Program-made: the position numbers and the translations under genes
Source of the DNA: UBA9620 sp965220695
GTDB taxonomy: Bacteria > Acidobacteriota > Vicinamibacteria > Vicinamibacterales > UBA8438
Direction of reading: 5' to 3'
Assembly: GCA_965220695.1 (NCBI GenBank)
Contig: OZ244838.1
Span: 3,534,001-3,598,000 of the forward strand
Length of the DNA stretch: 64,000 bases
Notes under the pieces: model-generated
Seen by the model: only the letters and a program-made list of their open reading frames with translations
Database searches by the model: none
What the model was told of the DNA's origin: nothing
Shown: piece by piece, positions 54,351 through 63,112 of the stretch
How the letters are laid out: each line of letters begins with the position of its first letter
Numbering within the stretch: position 1 is the first letter of the stretch

Positions 54351-55430
54351 ATGGACCCTGTGACCCACACCCTCGTCGGGGCAAGCCTGGCGGAGACCCG
54401 ACTCGGCCGGGTACCGCTGGGCGCCGTCACGCTCGTCATCGGCGCCAACCTGCCGGACATCGACGCCGCCGCCTACTTCTTCGACAGCGACCTTGCGCTC
54501 GGCGTACGACGCGGCTGGACCCACGGCGTGCTGGCGATGGCCCTGCTGCCGGCGCTGCTCGGATGGGTGATGCACCAGATCGCCCTGGCGCGGCGCCGGC
54601 GTCGCCCGACTGCCGCGCCGCCGTCGCTGAAACGCCTGATGGGACTGTCCTATCTCGCCGTGCTCTCGCATCCCGCCCTCGACTGGCTGAACACGTACGG
54701 CGTCCGGTTGTTGATGCCGTTCGACGGACGCTGGTTCTACGGCGACAGCGTGTTCATCATCGACCCCTGGCTCTGGCTGCTCTTCGGCACGGTGGTCGTA
54801 TTGGCGCACAGCAGCTCACCGTGGCAGGCAGCCGGATGGATAGCCCTCGGCGCGGTCACCACCCTGCTCGTGACCGGGTTGCCCGGTACGCCCCCGGCGA
54901 TGCGTCTGCTCTGGTGCCTCGGGATCGCCGTCATCGCCGGGGTGCGCTACTGGGGCGGCTGGCAAGCGAACCTGCCCCGGGTGGCCGCCGTCTGCGTCAC
55001 GCTGGCCGGCATCTACGCCACCGCGATGATCGGCAGCTCGCGCATCGCCGCGGCGCAAACGGCGGCGTGGGCGCGGGACCGGGGACTGGAACCGCGCCGC
55101 ATCATGGCGGTCCCGGCGCCGGCCAACCCGTTCCGGCGCGACATGCTTGTCGAGGACGGCCGGCACTATCATCGAGTGCGGCACGACTGGGGCGCGACCG
55201 AGTCGATCGTCCCGCTCGGCCCGCAGACGCCGATCGGCGGCGAGCACGCGGCAACCGCCGCCGCACTGGAGGCGCCCGGCGTGTGGGGCCTGGCCATCTG
55301 GACCCGGTTCCCCGTGTTCGAGGTCGAACCGCTGGAAGAGGGGTACCGGGTCACGATCAGCGACGTGCGGTTCACCCGCAGGGTGGTGGAGCTGGGCCGC
55401 GACCTGCGGCCCCGTGCGATGGAGCCCTGA
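54351..55430 (+). CDS. YdjM-type membrane metal-dependent hydrolase
   Basis: 359 aa from ATG 54351 (MDPVTHTLVGASLAETRLG); the open frame upstream is repeat. The start MDPVTHTLVG, GANLPDIDAA and RRGWTHGVLAMALLPALLGW, together with SHPALDWLNTYGVRLLMPF, are hallmarks of the YdjM/LexA-regulated inner-membrane hydrolase family (DUF457). About four or five transmembrane helices precede a soluble C-terminal domain. The substrate is not known for the family. The TGA stop runs into a repeat-element terminus (GCAGCCCGTGG). Confidence 0.88.
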   Translation: MDPVTHTLVGASLAETRLGRVPLGAVTLVIGANLPDIDAAAYFFDSDLALGVRRGWTHGVLAMALLPALLGWVMHQIALARRRRRPTAAPPSLKRLMGLSYLAVLSHPALDWLNTYGVRLLMPFDGRWFYGDSVFIIDPWLWLLFGTVVVLAHSSSPWQAAGWIALGAVTTLLVTGLPGTPPAMRLLWCLGIAVIAGVRYWGGWQANLPRVAAVCVTLAGIYATAMIGSSRIAAAQTAAWARDRGLEPRRIMAVPAPANPFRRDMLVEDGRHYHRVRHDWGATESIVPLGPQTPIGGEHAATAAALEAPGVWGLAIWTRFPVFEVEPLEEGYRVTISDVRFTRRVVELGRDLRPRAMEP

Positions 55431-55680
55431 GCAGCCCGTGGCGCTCGACCCCGACTCCAACCGGGGCGTTCAAGTTCAATATCTCCGGACCACCGTCGCC
55501 GGTAAGGTTGAAGCTCGACCCGCCTCGGTTGTAGGCGGCAATATCTGCGAAGAATCGGGTTCTCCTCGCGCCACGCCGCGAACACGCGCCGCGGCACGAC
55601 AGCCGCGGTCGATTCCGGCAGGAACTGCGTGATCGATCCAGATTCTCTGTGCGACACGGGACTGCCACCACGGGCTGCTA
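55428..55680. repeat. Large TIR element (253 bp) joining two convergent stop codons
   Basis: Left terminus (TGA)GCAGCCCGTGG at 55428 and right terminus CCACGGGCTGCTA ending at 55680. Each terminus contains or abuts the stop codon of the adjoining CDS: TGA of the hydrolase on the plus strand and TAG of the permease on the minus strand. The interior differs from other copies (GTTCAAGTTCAATATCTCCG, CGGTTGTAGGCGGCAATATC) and may be acquired DNA or a gene fragment; no complete ORF. Confidence 0.75.
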
Positions 55681-58197
55681 CGCCTCGCGAATGGCGTCCA
55701 TCGGATTGATCCGGGCGGCGCGGCGCGCCGGGAGCCAGCAGGCCAGCAGCGCGAAGGCGACGAGCATCGCCGTAACGGCCCCGAACGTCAGCGGGTCCGC
55801 CGGCGTGATGTCGAACAGCAGGTGTTCGACCACGCGGGTCGTCGCGAAGGCGACCAGCAGGCCGAGGATCACGCCGCCGGCCACCAGAGCCCCGCCTTGC
55901 CGGACGATCAGTCCGACGACGTTACGGCGGCCGGCGCCCAGCGCCATGCGGATGCCGATCTCGCGCCGGCGTTGCGCCACGGTATGGCTGAGCACGCCGT
56001 AGAGCCCGAACGCGGCAAGCAGCAGCGCCACTGCCCCGAAGATGCCGGCGCACATCGCAAAGAAGCGCGGTTGCGCGACCTGGGACGCCAAAAACTGTTC
56101 GATCGTTGCCGTCGGGCGGATTTGGGCGTATTCCTCGCGCAGGAAGGCAAGGACGGTAAGCGGCGTGCGATCGCTGCGAACGAGAATCACATTAGTACTG
56201 AACGCGGAATGCTGAGTCATGCCAGGCTGGAGCACCGGCACGTAAATGTTCTCGGCGCTCGCCCCCCGGTATTGGGCCGGAATCATGGGACTCGCGATGT
56301 CATCCACGACACCGATGACCTCCCATTCCTCAGCGCCATCGCCGGCGACGGCAGGCCGCACGAGGCGTTGCCCCACCGCCGGCGCGTCGCCGAACGCCCG
56401 CTGCGCGAACGATTCGCTGACGACCACGATCCGCTGGCTGCCCGTTGCATCCCGATCGGTGAAGAACCGACCTGCCCGCACCCTGAGCTGCAGGACATCG
56501 GCGTAGCCCGGACTGACGGTCCGTATACTGCCTAGCAATTGCTGCCGTGGATCCACCGGCGGCGGCCGGCCTGCGACGCCGATTGGTTCCATCTGACTCG
56601 ACGGCAAGAACGGAAACACGCCCGCCAGCGCGACGGCGTCGATACCCGGCAGGTGCTCAATCCGCTCTACCGCCGTCTGGAGCGTCACAGCGTACCGGCG
56701 GGCAGCAGCATACTTCTCGGCGAATCGGTCGGGGTCATCAAGGACGGGCCCCCCCTGGCTGCGGGGGTCGGTATTCCACCCCATGAACATCTGGATGCTG
56801 GCCGGATCGTAGCCGTGATCGAATGTGACGAACGCCACGAAGCTGCGCAGCAGCAGACCGGCGCCAATCAGCAGGCAAAGCGCCACCGCAACCTGCGCGA
56901 CGACCAGCGCCGCCTGGGTCCGATTCATTCGCAGACGTCCGAAGCCACCGGCCGCCACGGCGCTCCCTTCGTTGAGGGTGCGCACCAGATCGACCCGCGA
57001 CCCGGCCAGCGCCGGCGCCGTACCGAACACCACGCCCGTTCCCACCGCCAGCGCGGCCGCAAACACGAGCACGGTCCCATCGAGACCGGCGCCGGCCAGC
57101 CCGGGAACGTAATCCGGAACCAGCCCTGCCGCGGCGCGCACGATGCCGGCCGCCACGGCAACGCCGAGCGCGCCGCCGGCGACGCTCAGCATGACGCTCT
57201 CGGCCAGCAGTTGGCGCGCGATCCGGCCGCGTCCGGCGCCGAGCGCGCCACGGATCGCCAGCTCGGGCTGCCGGACGACCCCGCGCACGAGCAGCAACCC
57301 GGCCACGTTCGCGCACGTCACCAGCAGCACCAGCCCGGTCGCCCCGCCGAGCATCAGCAGCGACGCCCGGAACGGCCGCGCCAGCTCTTCGCGAACCGGG
57401 CGTACGGACACCTCGGACTCGACCTGCCGCGGTTGATCCCCTTCCGGCCGCGCAAGGAGCGTGCGCGCCTCGGTCGCCGCCTGCTCCGGGGATACCTCCG
57501 GCCGGAGACGGGCGATCGCGATGAGCGGAACGCCGGTTGCGATTACACCATCATCGCGAGAGGCTTCGTACGGCGGCACGTGCAGCGGTACCCAGAGCTC
57601 CACCTCGCGGGACGGATACGCGAAGGCGTCCGGCAGCACCCCGATCACGGTATACGGCTCAAGGTTCAGCTCGACCGCCGCGCCGATCACGTCCGGGTCG
57701 GATCCGAAGTGGCGCGTCCAGGCGCGGTGACTCAACAGGACCACCCGGTCGGCGCCCTCCGCGGCATCCGCCTCGGTGAAAATCCGCCCGAGCCAGGGAG
57801 TCGTTCGCAGCAGCGGAAAGAAGGACGGGGTCACCGCCGTACTCGGAAGCTGGACCAGACCGTTCGGACCGTCCCAGACGAAACTGCCATTCTGGTAGGC
57901 GGCGAGTTGCTCGAACGACCGGGCGCCATCCTGAAGCTGCCGCAGCTCGTTCTTCGTCAGTGTCGGAAACAACGGGCGCGAGACGCCCGCCGCACCAGCG
58001 GCCGTGGTCCCGCGCCCCACAGCGACGAGCGCGTCCGCATACGGCAGCGGTCGAAGCATCAGGCCGTTGACGAGGCTGAACGTCGCCGTGTTCGCGCCAA
58101 TACCGACCGCGAGGATCGCCAGCACCGCCGCGCTCAAGGCCGGACGCGCGCGGATCTGCCGCACCGCGTCACGCAGATCGCAGAAAAGTCCATCCAT
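55678..58197 (-). CDS. ADOP-type ABC transporter permease (FtsX/MacB-like)
   Basis: 839 aa. N-terminal helix LSAAVLAILAVGIGANTATFSL followed by a MacB-type periplasmic domain, then FtsX helices (LLVTCANVAGLLLVRGVVRQ, AVALLLAAFGLYGVLSHTVA) in two copies, the Acidobacterial duplicated orphan permease layout. GALGAGRGRIARQLLAESVML and RMALGAGRRNVVGLIVRQG are the usual FtsX signatures. No ATPase gene is adjacent, as is usual for these orphans. Probably works with a distant ATPase in export or in cell-envelope signalling. The stop TAG is within an element terminus. Confidence 0.93.
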   Translation of the reverse strand: MDGLFCDLRDAVRQIRARPALSAAVLAILAVGIGANTATFSLVNGLMLRPLPYADALVAVGRGTTAAGAAGVSRPLFPTLTKNELRQLQDGARSFEQLAAYQNGSFVWDGPNGLVQLPSTAVTPSFFPLLRTTPWLGRIFTEADAAEGADRVVLLSHRAWTRHFGSDPDVIGAAVELNLEPYTVIGVLPDAFAYPSREVELWVPLHVPPYEASRDDGVIATGVPLIAIARLRPEVSPEQAATEARTLLARPEGDQPRQVESEVSVRPVREELARPFRASLLMLGGATGLVLLVTCANVAGLLLVRGVVRQPELAIRGALGAGRGRIARQLLAESVMLSVAGGALGVAVAAGIVRAAAGLVPDYVPGLAGAGLDGTVLVFAAALAVGTGVVFGTAPALAGSRVDLVRTLNEGSAVAAGGFGRLRMNRTQAALVVAQVAVALCLLIGAGLLLRSFVAFVTFDHGYDPASIQMFMGWNTDPRSQGGPVLDDPDRFAEKYAAARRYAVTLQTAVERIEHLPGIDAVALAGVFPFLPSSQMEPIGVAGRPPPVDPRQQLLGSIRTVSPGYADVLQLRVRAGRFFTDRDATGSQRIVVVSESFAQRAFGDAPAVGQRLVRPAVAGDGAEEWEVIGVVDDIASPMIPAQYRGASAENIYVPVLQPGMTQHSAFSTNVILVRSDRTPLTVLAFLREEYAQIRPTATIEQFLASQVAQPRFFAMCAGIFGAVALLLAAFGLYGVLSHTVAQRRREIGIRMALGAGRRNVVGLIVRQGGALVAGGVILGLLVAFATTRVVEHLLFDITPADPLTFGAVTAMLVAFALLACWLPARRAARINPMDAIREA

Positions 58198-58208
58198 ACG
58201 CAGTTGAG

Positions 58209-58415
58209 TCAGCCGAGCAACCGCAGGACGGCGATCCCGGCCCCGACAAGCACGCCCGTCTGGAGCGACAGGGCGCGGTAGAGGTCGGCGCGGGTGACCA
58301 GATCCCGCGCTTCGTGTTCGGGCGCCTGCCGCACGGCGTCGGTGATAGCGTCAACCTGGGCCGGCGTGAGATCCGCGTTGGCCAACGCGCGGCCTATCGC
58401 GTGAGTGTCGAACAC
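58209..58415 (-). CDS. Small DUF1640-like protein with C-terminal helix
   Basis: 68 aa. The start MFDTHAIGRALANADLTPAQVDAITDAVRQ resembles the N-terminus of DUF1640/CCDC90-type coiled-coil proteins, but the long central coiled coil is absent and it passes straight to LQTGVLVGAGIAVLRLLG, a single C-terminal membrane helix. It is probably a shortened family member, by deletion or natural variation. Lies 11 nt upstream of the ADOP gene on the same strand. Confidence 0.6.
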   Translation of the reverse strand: MFDTHAIGRALANADLTPAQVDAITDAVRQAPEHEARDLVTRADLYRALSLQTGVLVGAGIAVLRLLG

Positions 58416-58739
58416 GGATTCACGTTACCACGGGCGGTCAAGTGGTCGCACGGGTTGGCCCGTTGGACACCCACTGGCCGGGGGCATCGCGATCCGCGTC
58501 CGTCCGTTCTTGGTGCATCTGGTCCGCTGACGTCAGCATCGGAACGAGGGATCCAGCGACGGAAACGGAGGCGCTCGAATGCCACAAGGCAAGCAATATC
58601 CATAGGCGTGGTGAATCAGCGTCTGGAGCCCTGATCACGTGCGGCGCCGCGATCGGGCAGGCGGTCACGCACGCGCCGGTGCGCTCGACAGGGTTGCCGC
58701 GCCGCCGTCCGGCGCCGGAGTCGATGCGGTGCGGAGCGG
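58416..58739. other. 324-bp interval with no recognisable gene
   Basis: I see no coding sequence with supporting motifs and no RNA gene. It ends against an element-terminus remnant, CACCACGGGCTGTA (58741-58754), which overlaps the next CDS stop. The interval may be decayed repeat or regulatory DNA. Confidence 0.5.
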
Positions 58740-59144
58740 TCACCACGGGCTGTAGCTCCCGAAGCTCCACAGATGCCCCTCGGGGTCTCGCGCGACGTAT
58801 TCGCGCGACCCGTAGGGGGTCGACTCGAGCGCCACGACAATCTCGGCCCCGGCCGCCCGCGCGCGGTCATGGTGCGCCTCGACGTCGTCGACGTGCACGT
58901 AGATCCCCTGCGTGGCGCCACCCGCCTCGGCCGGGCTCTTCAACCCCATCTCATCGTCCTGCGCCGTGCCGATCATCACGATGCCACCCCCGTATTTGAG
59001 CTGGGCGTGGGCGATGGTCCCCTTCGGCCCCGGTACGATCATCTGCTTCTCGAACCCGAAGGCGGTTGCCAGCCACTCGAAGGCGGCCGGCGCATCCTGA
59101 TACCGGAGGAACGGGAAGATCCGTGTCACGCGAGCATCGTTCAT
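58740..59144 (-). CDS. VOC family protein (glyoxalase/bleomycin-resistance type)
   Basis: 134 aa from ATG 59144 (MNDARVTRIFPFLRYQDAPA). One VOC pair: AAFEWLATAFGFEKQMIVPG near the start and YVARDPEGHLWSFGSYSPW at the end, close to the PhnB/YdhR-like single-chain VOC subgroup. The final SPW and TGA coincide with the element-terminus sequence, but SFGSY-D/S-PW endings also occur naturally in this family, so this may be chance. Divergent from the tannase-family gene. Substrate unknown. Confidence 0.88.
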   Translation of the reverse strand: MNDARVTRIFPFLRYQDAPAAFEWLATAFGFEKQMIVPGPKGTIAHAQLKYGGGIVMIGTAQDDEMGLKSPAEAGGATQGIYVHVDDVEAHHDRARAAGAEIVVALESTPYGSREYVARDPEGHLWSFGSYSPW

Positions 59145-59237
59145 GTGCCGATCCTGTCGGGATCTCGCGAAAAAGTCACGCCGGGCGGCACGGCGCCTCA
59201 ACGGGCGGCGGTTACACTCTACTCGCGGAGGACGCCC

Positions 59238-60833
59238 ATGCTTCAGCCATCGAACTCCCACGCTCGCCGGCGCCGCGTGTACCACGGACTGTGCGCCGCG
59301 CTGGCGGCGCTGACGATCGCCGGCCCGGCGGCGGCTCAGAACGGGTCGAGTTTTCTCGACGTTCAGCGGTCGACCATCGACTACACGGCGGGCACGACCC
59401 GTCCCGCGGTCTCCTGCCGGTCGTTGCTCGGGCTGACGGGGCACGACTACTCGGTGATTTCGGCAACGATGATCGACGCGACCGCCGATACGCCGGAGCA
59501 TTGCCGCGTGTATGGGGTCATCCCGCCGGAGATCCGCTTCGGGGTGCACCTGCCCAGCGGGTGGAACGGCCGGTTCTACATGCAGGGCAACGGCGGGTAT
59601 GCCGGGAACGCGCCCGACGCGGCGGGCACCCTGCGGACCGCCATGCGGGCCGTCGCCCACGGGTTTGCGGCCGCCTCGACCGACACGGGACACGACGGCC
59701 GCGTCGAACCGCTGGCCACGTTCGCCCACGACAATCTGCAGAAGGAGATCGACTACGCGTTCAGGGCCGTCCACCTGACCGCGGTCACCGCGAAGGCGGT
59801 CATCACCGCGTATTACGGGACCGCGGCGCACCACGCGTACTGGGACGGCTGCTCGACCGGGGGACGCCAGGGCCTGATGTCCGCACAACGGTTTCCCGGC
59901 GACTTCGACGGCATCGTCGCCGGTGCGCCGGTGCAGAACTTCACCGATACCCAGATGGCCTACGTCTGGAACAACCAGGCGCTCGCGCGGGCGCCGCTGA
60001 GCGAGGCGAAGGTGGCGCTGGTGGCTGACGCGGTCTATCGCCGCTGCGATGCGGGCGACGGTCTCGAGGACGGGCTGATCGACGACCCCCGGCGTTGCGA
60101 CTTCGACCCGCGGGCGCACCTGCCGGTCTGTGACGGATCGGCGAGTGCCGGCGACTGCTTCACCCCCGCCGAAATCGACACGCTGCACGCCATCTACGGC
60201 GGCCCGGTGGGCAACGGCCGGCAGCTTTTCCCCGGCCAGCCGCCGGGGGCGGAGGCCGGGGGCGGCTGGAACAACTGGATCGTCTCGGACCGCGGCCCGA
60301 CCATCGGGTTCCGGTTCTCGGACACCTTCTTCAAGTATCTCGCCTTTACCCCTGACGAGCCCGACTTCGACTGGCGGACGTTCGACTTCGACAGCGACCC
60401 CGAGCGGGTCACGATCCGGGAAATCCTGGATGCCGTCGACCCGGACCTGTCCGCGTTCGCGGCGCGGGGCGGCAAGATGATCACGCACTTCGGGTGGGCC
60501 GACACGGCGCTGAACCCGCTGATGACCGTGAACTATTACGAAGAGGTGCGGGCGGCCATGGGCGCCGGGACCACGGCAGGATTCTACCGGCTGTATCTGG
60601 TGCCGGGCATGTTCCACTGCAGCGGCGGGCTGGGGACGGACCGGTTCGACCTGATGACCCCGTTGGTCAACTGGGTCGAGGGCGGCGCGGAGCCGGACAC
60701 CATTCCCGCGTCTCGGGTCGAGGACGGCCGCGTCACGCGCAGCCGGCCGCTCTGTCCCTATCCGCAGGTCGCGCGCTACTCCGGTTCGGGCAGCATCGAC
60801 GACGCGGCGAGCTTCGCCTGCGTTGCACCCTGA
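59238..60833 (+). CDS. Secreted tannase/feruloyl esterase family hydrolase
   Basis: 531 aa from ATG 59238, with CGGAGGACG upstream. Signal peptide (GLCAALAALTIAGPAAAQ). Serine esterase: nucleophile in YWDGCSTGGRQGLMSAQR (CS-D-HC type), GRFYMQGNGGYAG oxyanion region, calcium-loop-like DGLIDDPRRCDFDP, and the Asp/His pair later (GWADTAL and PGMFHCSGG). Paired Cys flanking the catalytic residues fit the CS-D-HC arrangement. It would hydrolyse aromatic esters such as gallate or ferulate esters from plant matter. The stop TGA is followed by CAGCCCGGGCC, a degraded element end. Confidence 0.92.
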   Translation: MLQPSNSHARRRRVYHGLCAALAALTIAGPAAAQNGSSFLDVQRSTIDYTAGTTRPAVSCRSLLGLTGHDYSVISATMIDATADTPEHCRVYGVIPPEIRFGVHLPSGWNGRFYMQGNGGYAGNAPDAAGTLRTAMRAVAHGFAAASTDTGHDGRVEPLATFAHDNLQKEIDYAFRAVHLTAVTAKAVITAYYGTAAHHAYWDGCSTGGRQGLMSAQRFPGDFDGIVAGAPVQNFTDTQMAYVWNNQALARAPLSEAKVALVADAVYRRCDAGDGLEDGLIDDPRRCDFDPRAHLPVCDGSASAGDCFTPAEIDTLHAIYGGPVGNGRQLFPGQPPGAEAGGGWNNWIVSDRGPTIGFRFSDTFFKYLAFTPDEPDFDWRTFDFDSDPERVTIREILDAVDPDLSAFAARGGKMITHFGWADTALNPLMTVNYYEEVRAAMGAGTTAGFYRLYLVPGMFHCSGGLGTDRFDLMTPLVNWVEGGAEPDTIPASRVEDGRVTRSRPLCPYPQVARYSGSGSIDDAASFACVAP

Positions 60834-60856
60834 CAGCCCGGGCCGCCGCCTCCGGA

Positions 60857-62053
60857 TCACGCACCGGCGGCCGCGGCGCGGCGCTCGCGGAAGAACAGCG
60901 CGAACAGGACCAGCACGGCGGCCGCCCAGACCGCCGGCACGATCCAGATCCGGTCCCAGGCATGTCCGTCGCCCGCCACGTACAGGTCGACCACCAGACC
61001 CGACAGCCACGACCCGATGAACATGCCGACGCCGAGCGTCACGAAGGCGATCAGGCCTTGCGCGGCGGCACGCAGATCGGGTGGCGCTTTCTGGTCGACG
61101 TAGATCTGCCCGGTCACGAAGAAGAAGTCATAGCAGATGCCGTGCAGCAGGATGCCCCCGTACAGCATCCAGACCATGGCGCCGTTGTCGCCCCAGGCGA
61201 ACAGCAGATAGCGGCTGACCCAGGCGGCCATGCCCACCAGCAGCATGCCCTTCACTCCCAGACGGCGGAAGAAGAACGGCATCGCCAGCATGAAACCGAT
61301 TTCGGACACCTGTCCCAGGGTCATCTTGCCGGCGGCGTTCACGACCCCGATCTCGTTCAGGAACGGGTTCGCGAAGGTGTAGTAGAACTGCAACGGGATA
61401 CAGACCAGCAGCGAGCCGACCACGAACACCGCGAACGACGGTTCGCGCAAGAGCTTGAGCGCATCGAGCCCGAGCACGTCCCGCGCCGTGACGCGTGTCG
61501 CCGCCGCCGGCGGCGTATGCGGCAGCAGCAGGCAGTAGAGGCCCAGCGCCACCGATGCGGCGGCGCCTATCTGCAACGGTCTGGCCGTATCCTCGAGCTG
61601 CAGGAACCCGACCAGCAACCCCGCCGCGATCCAGCCGATGGTGCCCAGCACCCGGATGCGCGGAAACTCGCGGGCCGGCTCGTCCATCTGACGGAACGAC
61701 AGCGAGTTGGTCAGCGCCAGTGTCGGCATGTAGCACAGCGCATACAACAGCAGCGCGCCGTAGAACGCCGGAAACGCGGTGCGGGTCGCGACGAAGAACA
61801 GGACCACGCCGCCGGCGGTGTGGAGCAGGGCCAACAGCTTCTCGGTGGCGAAGTAGCGGTCGGCCACCATCCCCACGAAGAACGGCGAAATCATCGCCGC
61901 CACGGCGGTGGTGCCGAACACCAGCCCGATCTGCTGCCCCTGAAACTGCAGCGCCTCGCCGAGATAGGTCCCGAGCGGGACGGACCACGCGCCCCACACG
62001 AAGAACTGCAGGAACATCATCACCGACAGCTTGGCGCGGATGACTGAAGACAT
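60857..62053 (-). CDS. MFS transporter of the nucleoside/sugar:H+ symporter type
   Basis: 398 aa from ATG 62053 (MSSVIRAKLSVMMFLQFFVWG). Twelve predicted membrane segments. The opening MMFLQFFVWGAWSVPLGTYL, the LLYALCYMPTLALTNSLSFRQ segment and the PRIRVLGTIGWIAAGLLVGF loop are typical of the NupG/XapB-like nucleoside permease group common beside sugar-isomerase genes. Located 44 nt after the isomerase gene and probably cotranscribed with it. Confidence 0.88.
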   Translation of the reverse strand: MSSVIRAKLSVMMFLQFFVWGAWSVPLGTYLGEALQFQGQQIGLVFGTTAVAAMISPFFVGMVADRYFATEKLLALLHTAGGVVLFFVATRTAFPAFYGALLLYALCYMPTLALTNSLSFRQMDEPAREFPRIRVLGTIGWIAAGLLVGFLQLEDTARPLQIGAAASVALGLYCLLLPHTPPAAATRVTARDVLGLDALKLLREPSFAVFVVGSLLVCIPLQFYYTFANPFLNEIGVVNAAGKMTLGQVSEIGFMLAMPFFFRRLGVKGMLLVGMAAWVSRYLLFAWGDNGAMVWMLYGGILLHGICYDFFFVTGQIYVDQKAPPDLRAAAQGLIAFVTLGVGMFIGSWLSGLVVDLYVAGDGHAWDRIWIVPAVWAAAVLVLFALFFRERRAAAAGA

Positions 62054-62097
62054 CGTCTCGGGGCGGCCGGAAGGGCGGCCGGAACGGCGGTGGACTG

Positions 62098-62988
62098 CTA
62101 CACAAGCGCGCGTCTGCAGAACTCGAAGCAGCGGCGCATCTCTTCGATGGTGTCGCCGCCCCGATACTCGTACTCGATGTTGGCCGGAATATCCCAGCGC
62201 TGATCGCGCAGCATCGTCAGCACCTGGACGATGTCGGTATCGCCCTCGCCCCACGGCGTATTCGCGCCCTGGTCGCGCTTCCGATCCTTCAGGTGCAGCG
62301 TGACGATCTCGTCGTGGTGCGCCCGCAGATACGCCACCGGGTCGTGGTTGGCCGCCGCGAAGTGGCCGATGTCGAGGTTGATGGCGATCGAGCTGCCGTC
62401 GCCCTGGGCGATAGCGGCCGCAAACTGTTCAGGGCTCGAGAACTCGTTCGGATCGACCCGTGAATGGTTGTGAATCGCCACGGGAATGCCGTGCCTGGCG
62501 GCGAGCGGCGCGACGCGCGGGATGACATTGACGGTGGCCGACGCCGTGATGGCCGGCACCCCGAGCGCCTTCGCCATTTCAAACCCGCGGTCGATCTCCG
62601 CGTCCGAGAAGTGGTCCTGGAAGCTCAGGTTGTAGGCGTTGAGCGTCAGGCCGGCGCGCTCGAAGCGTTCGCGGATGGAGGTGAAGTGGTCCAGCCCCAC
62701 GGTCGTCCGCCAGCGCCGCAGCTCCTCCCGCGCGCCGCGTCCTCCGAGCTCGCGCGGTTCGACATGTCCCTGCCACAGCTCGCAACTCGTAATCCCGACC
62801 TCGACCATCCCGTCGATGAGACCCTGCAGGTCCCGGTCGCGGAAGCTGTAGCTCTGGGCGCCGATCAGCACCCCGGCGATGCGGGACTCGGTCCGGCCGG
62901 GCTGTGCGCGCGGCGTTCGTCCCGCCACTCCGGCCATCAGACTCGCCGCCATCAGCGTATGCCACTCGCGTCTCGTCAGCAGGGTCAT
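62098..62988 (-). CDS. Exported sugar phosphate isomerase/epimerase (TIM barrel)
   Basis: 296 aa. N-terminal Tat-like signal (LLTRREWHTLMAASLMAGVAG). AP-endonuclease-2-like TIM barrel: GAQSYSFRDRDLQGLIDGMV, IPVAIHNHSRVDPNEF, INLDIGHFAAANHDPV and VTLHLKDRKRDQG carry the metal-binding His/Asp/Glu residues. Probably an isomerase or epimerase of sugars or inositols working in the periplasm. Coupled to the MFS permease and divergent from the ThuA gene. Confidence 0.88.
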   Translation of the reverse strand: MTLLTRREWHTLMAASLMAGVAGRTPRAQPGRTESRIAGVLIGAQSYSFRDRDLQGLIDGMVEVGITSCELWQGHVEPRELGGRGAREELRRWRTTVGLDHFTSIRERFERAGLTLNAYNLSFQDHFSDAEIDRGFEMAKALGVPAITASATVNVIPRVAPLAARHGIPVAIHNHSRVDPNEFSSPEQFAAAIAQGDGSSIAINLDIGHFAAANHDPVAYLRAHHDEIVTLHLKDRKRDQGANTPWGEGDTDIVQVLTMLRDQRWDIPANIEYEYRGGDTIEEMRRCFEFCRRALV

Positions 62989-63112
62989 GTCGTCACCTTC
63001 TCCGAAATCGGGCTGATTCTACCTGGACGTCAACTGTTGCATATCACACCGGCGGCGCGACCGCGGATACAATCTGCGGACGGAACTGGTTTTACACGAA
63101 GGAGACACCGTC

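Noticed and set aside
58740..61010. 756-aa minus-strand ORF
   Set aside because: Only the last 134 codons are a real VOC gene; the rest is antisense to the tannase-family gene.
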